A stretch of 64,000 nt of DNA from assembly GCF_900747795.2 (NCBI RefSeq), contig NC_041401.2:650823-714822 (forward strand), in the 5' to 3' direction. Under the pieces are notes generated by a model that saw nothing but the letters and a program-made list of their open reading frames with translations, ran no database searches and was not told the origin of the DNA. This stretch comes from Erpetoichthys calabaricus. Lineage: Eukaryota; Chordata; Cladistia; Polypteriformes; Polypteridae. Positions 62,311 to 64,000 of this stretch are shown here, piece after piece (within the stretch, counting starts at the first letter, position 1; each line of letters begins with the position of its first letter). A program made the position numbers and the translations under genes.

Positions 62311-63116
62311 GGGGCCTCATGAATAAACAGTGCATAGGCACAAACATGTTGCGTACTCCCATTTCCACACTCACATCGCGATGTATAAAACCTAAACTTG
62401 GTGTAAAGCCACGCACATTTCCATGGTAGCTCAATCCCTGGCGTACGCAAGTTCTCCACTCGGTTTTGCAGACTGGCAGCACCCAGAGTCAAAGCAGTGC
62501 TGCTGTTCCTGTGTGGTTATCCTTTCTTTTTTAGATCCACATCCCTGACGCGGCTTTATAAATACACTGAAATTAACTGCATATTGTTTATTAGTTTAAT
62601 GCATCTGATTGTAATTAACCAGTAACAATATAACGGTCCACAGAATGGCCATACTATTCCAAATACCATAACTGTTTAGTGTTGTTACTCTCACTGCACC
62701 ACTCGGAGTATTTATATCACTGTATCTGAGTGTGAATCACAGATGTACAGCAGAGGATTATCAGGATACAGCATCAAGCACACGCTGCCTCAGCCATGCT
62801 GTCTATTTGAACTGCTCCCATACGACAAACGCTTCAGAGCCTTCCTGTACGGACCTCACGGTTCACAGTTTCATCCTAAGAGCTCTAAAAAACTCAATCA
62901 GCCATCAGGTGGTCCTTGTAGAACTGTCTGGACTTATAAGTTCAATCACCTCACTGTAAACTTGAGATACAGTTATAATATTAAACAGCCTGAGCCACTT
63001 TATAAAGCGCATATTTAAATATGATCATGACATCATTGTTAAGATGAAATGCAGTGAAATATGTTTACTACATTATACAGACAAATGGTGACATCATTTA
63101 AATAATCTATATTGTT
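62311..63116. other. Intergenic, nothing certain
   Basis: GGGGCCTCATGAATAAACAG at about 62309 resembles the start of a common fish Harbinger-type MITE (GGGCCTCATTTATAAA), but the other end was not found. No gene was seen. Confidence 0.35.
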
Positions 63117-63131
63117 AATAATTAAACATGT

Positions 63132-63219
63132 GAGGACACGGTGGCGCAGTGCTAGTTCATGGATTGTTCCTTCCTCTCGCTGTATTCTTGCTGGTGCTGG
63201 CGTGGCCCTGGATGGATAG
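63132..63219 (+). mobile_element. Very short SINE with 15-bp target duplication
   Basis: An 88-base body, GAGGACACGGTGGCGCAGTG to CCTGGATGGATAG, lies between two identical copies of AATAATTAAACATGT (63117-63131 and 63220-63234). The start has the tRNA-like GGTGGCGCAGTG of head A. The rest (GGATTGTTCC, TGTATTCTTGCTGGTGCTGG) differs from the other SINEs here. Confidence 0.82.
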
Positions 63220-63431
63220 AATAATTAAACATGTACTGCGAAGATATTTCAATGTTCCTTAAAAGTTTTGAAGAATTGGCGTTCTAAGCTTACAGATGGC
63301 TTAACGTCTATTACAGAGCTGATTGTGTGCCGATTGGTTACTCGGAGAAAGAAAAGGAAGGACAGGACTTGGAGGTTAGTACGTCTGAGAGAGACAGCAC
63401 TGCTGCAGTAAAGTATCTCATCAAAGGTCAC

Positions 63432-63525
63432 ATGCGGCGCAGCAAGCATCTTGTGTGAGGCAGGAACAATCCGTGAATGGGTGCCAGTTCGTCACTATGA
63501 CTGTGCCACCGTGTCCCCATGTTTA
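63432..63525 (-). mobile_element. Second copy of the short SINE, opposite strand
   Basis: Minus orientation: GGGGACACGGTGGCACAGTC, then GTGACGAACTGGCACCCATT and CACGGATTGTTCCTGCCTCA. It matches the copy at 63132 over the first two thirds and keeps a stretch (GACGAACTGGCACCC) that the first copy lacks. The 3' end is diverged. Confidence 0.65.
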
Positions 63526-64000
63526 ATAACACGCTTTAATTGATATGATATGAATACTGAAATGACATCACATATACATCTCAGTATTTAGATTATTCAG
63601 AGAGCTGTAATATCACGAATGTCATGGATTCTGTGTCCTGTCAGAGGAAGACAAAGCCTGTTAAAAAGCACGTAGTGAGTCACACACACAGAGCACATAG
63701 AAGGCCACATACAAAACAAAGCATTTAATGTGCTACTTTAGTTATGATGGGATTTGAGAAACTAGTAAACGGTTTTAAGATGAAGTTTACAATGTTCTAC
63801 TTTAATGATAAAATAAACTACGTGATTAAAGTGGAAATTCCAAGACTGAAGTTGGCACTTCGTGCTTTTTTTCCCCCCACTGTGTGCCTTTTTTTTGTTT
63901 CTGTACCCTAATAAGCTTTCATATGACCCATAGACAGTGGGCTACGACTCCCCTTTTCACGCCGACTTTGATATGTGACAACTTCTTTTTTATTTCGGGC
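63526..64000. other. Intergenic, nothing recognised
   Basis: AT-rich sequence without a reading frame or repeat that I recognise. Confidence 0.5.

Noticed and set aside
62743-63018. Plus-strand frames of 75 and 91 codons
   Set aside because: They overlap each other in different frames, have no known domain and lie in repeat-rich sequence.
63126-63525. One large foldback transposon
   Set aside because: The left arm alone has a perfect 15-base target duplication, so two separate SINE insertions explain it better.
51269-64000. NAB1 or upstream NEMP2 exons to the right
   Set aside because: No recognisable exon of either was found; candidate donors at 53493, 53797 and 57439 give no sensible protein.

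Overview
This looks like nuclear DNA of a ray-finned fish. Five spliced vertebrate genes lie in the order known from the human 2q32 block C2orf88-HIBCH-INPP1-MFSD6-NEMP2. The space between them is full of fish-type LINEs (CR1, RTE, L2), tRNA-derived SINEs, hAT and Tc1/mariner remnants and long microsatellites. The repeat style, especially retroposon tails of the form GGCGCTATATAA, and the short introns remind me of a non-teleost fish such as a bichir or reedfish. That is an impression and not shown by the sequence.

Layout. 1-1165: CR1 fragment. 1170-4400 and 8700-14400: intergenic, no convincing gene. 4415-8697: RTE LINE on the minus strand carrying a nested L2 LINE and a nested SINE. 15080-16470: C2orf88 (smAKAP), plus. 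16600-22250: HIBCH, minus, 14 coding exons, tail-to-tail with C2orf88. 22320-36380: repeat-rich gap with SINEs, a Ty3/gypsy fossil, an (AAAC/AGAC) array, an 835-bp (TCTA)n array, an L2 LINE, a GATA array, a foldback element and an integrase-like fossil. 36480-40505: INPP1, plus. 43007-43977: 27-unit minisatellite. 44240-48555: MFSD6, plus. 50136-51268: last four coding exons of NEMP2, minus; its 5' exons were not found. 51269-64000: intergenic or NEMP2 intron, with a decayed LINE, SINEs, a palindromic element, an almost complete-ended hAT transposon carrying a Tc1-type MITE, Tc1 remnants and a tiny SINE with a 15-bp target duplication.

The host genes do not form one pathway. smAKAP anchors PKA-RI at membranes, HIBCH acts in mitochondrial valine breakdown, INPP1 in inositol phosphate recycling, MFSD6 is a multi-pass membrane protein of the major facilitator fold, and NEMP2 is an inner nuclear membrane protein. 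Exon chains for C2orf88, HIBCH, INPP1 and MFSD6 were checked for splice sites and phase by hand and close exactly (83, 394, 378 and 723 residues). I found no new multi-gene system. The most unusual content is the modular SINEs, the retroposon-tail arrays and the nested transposons.
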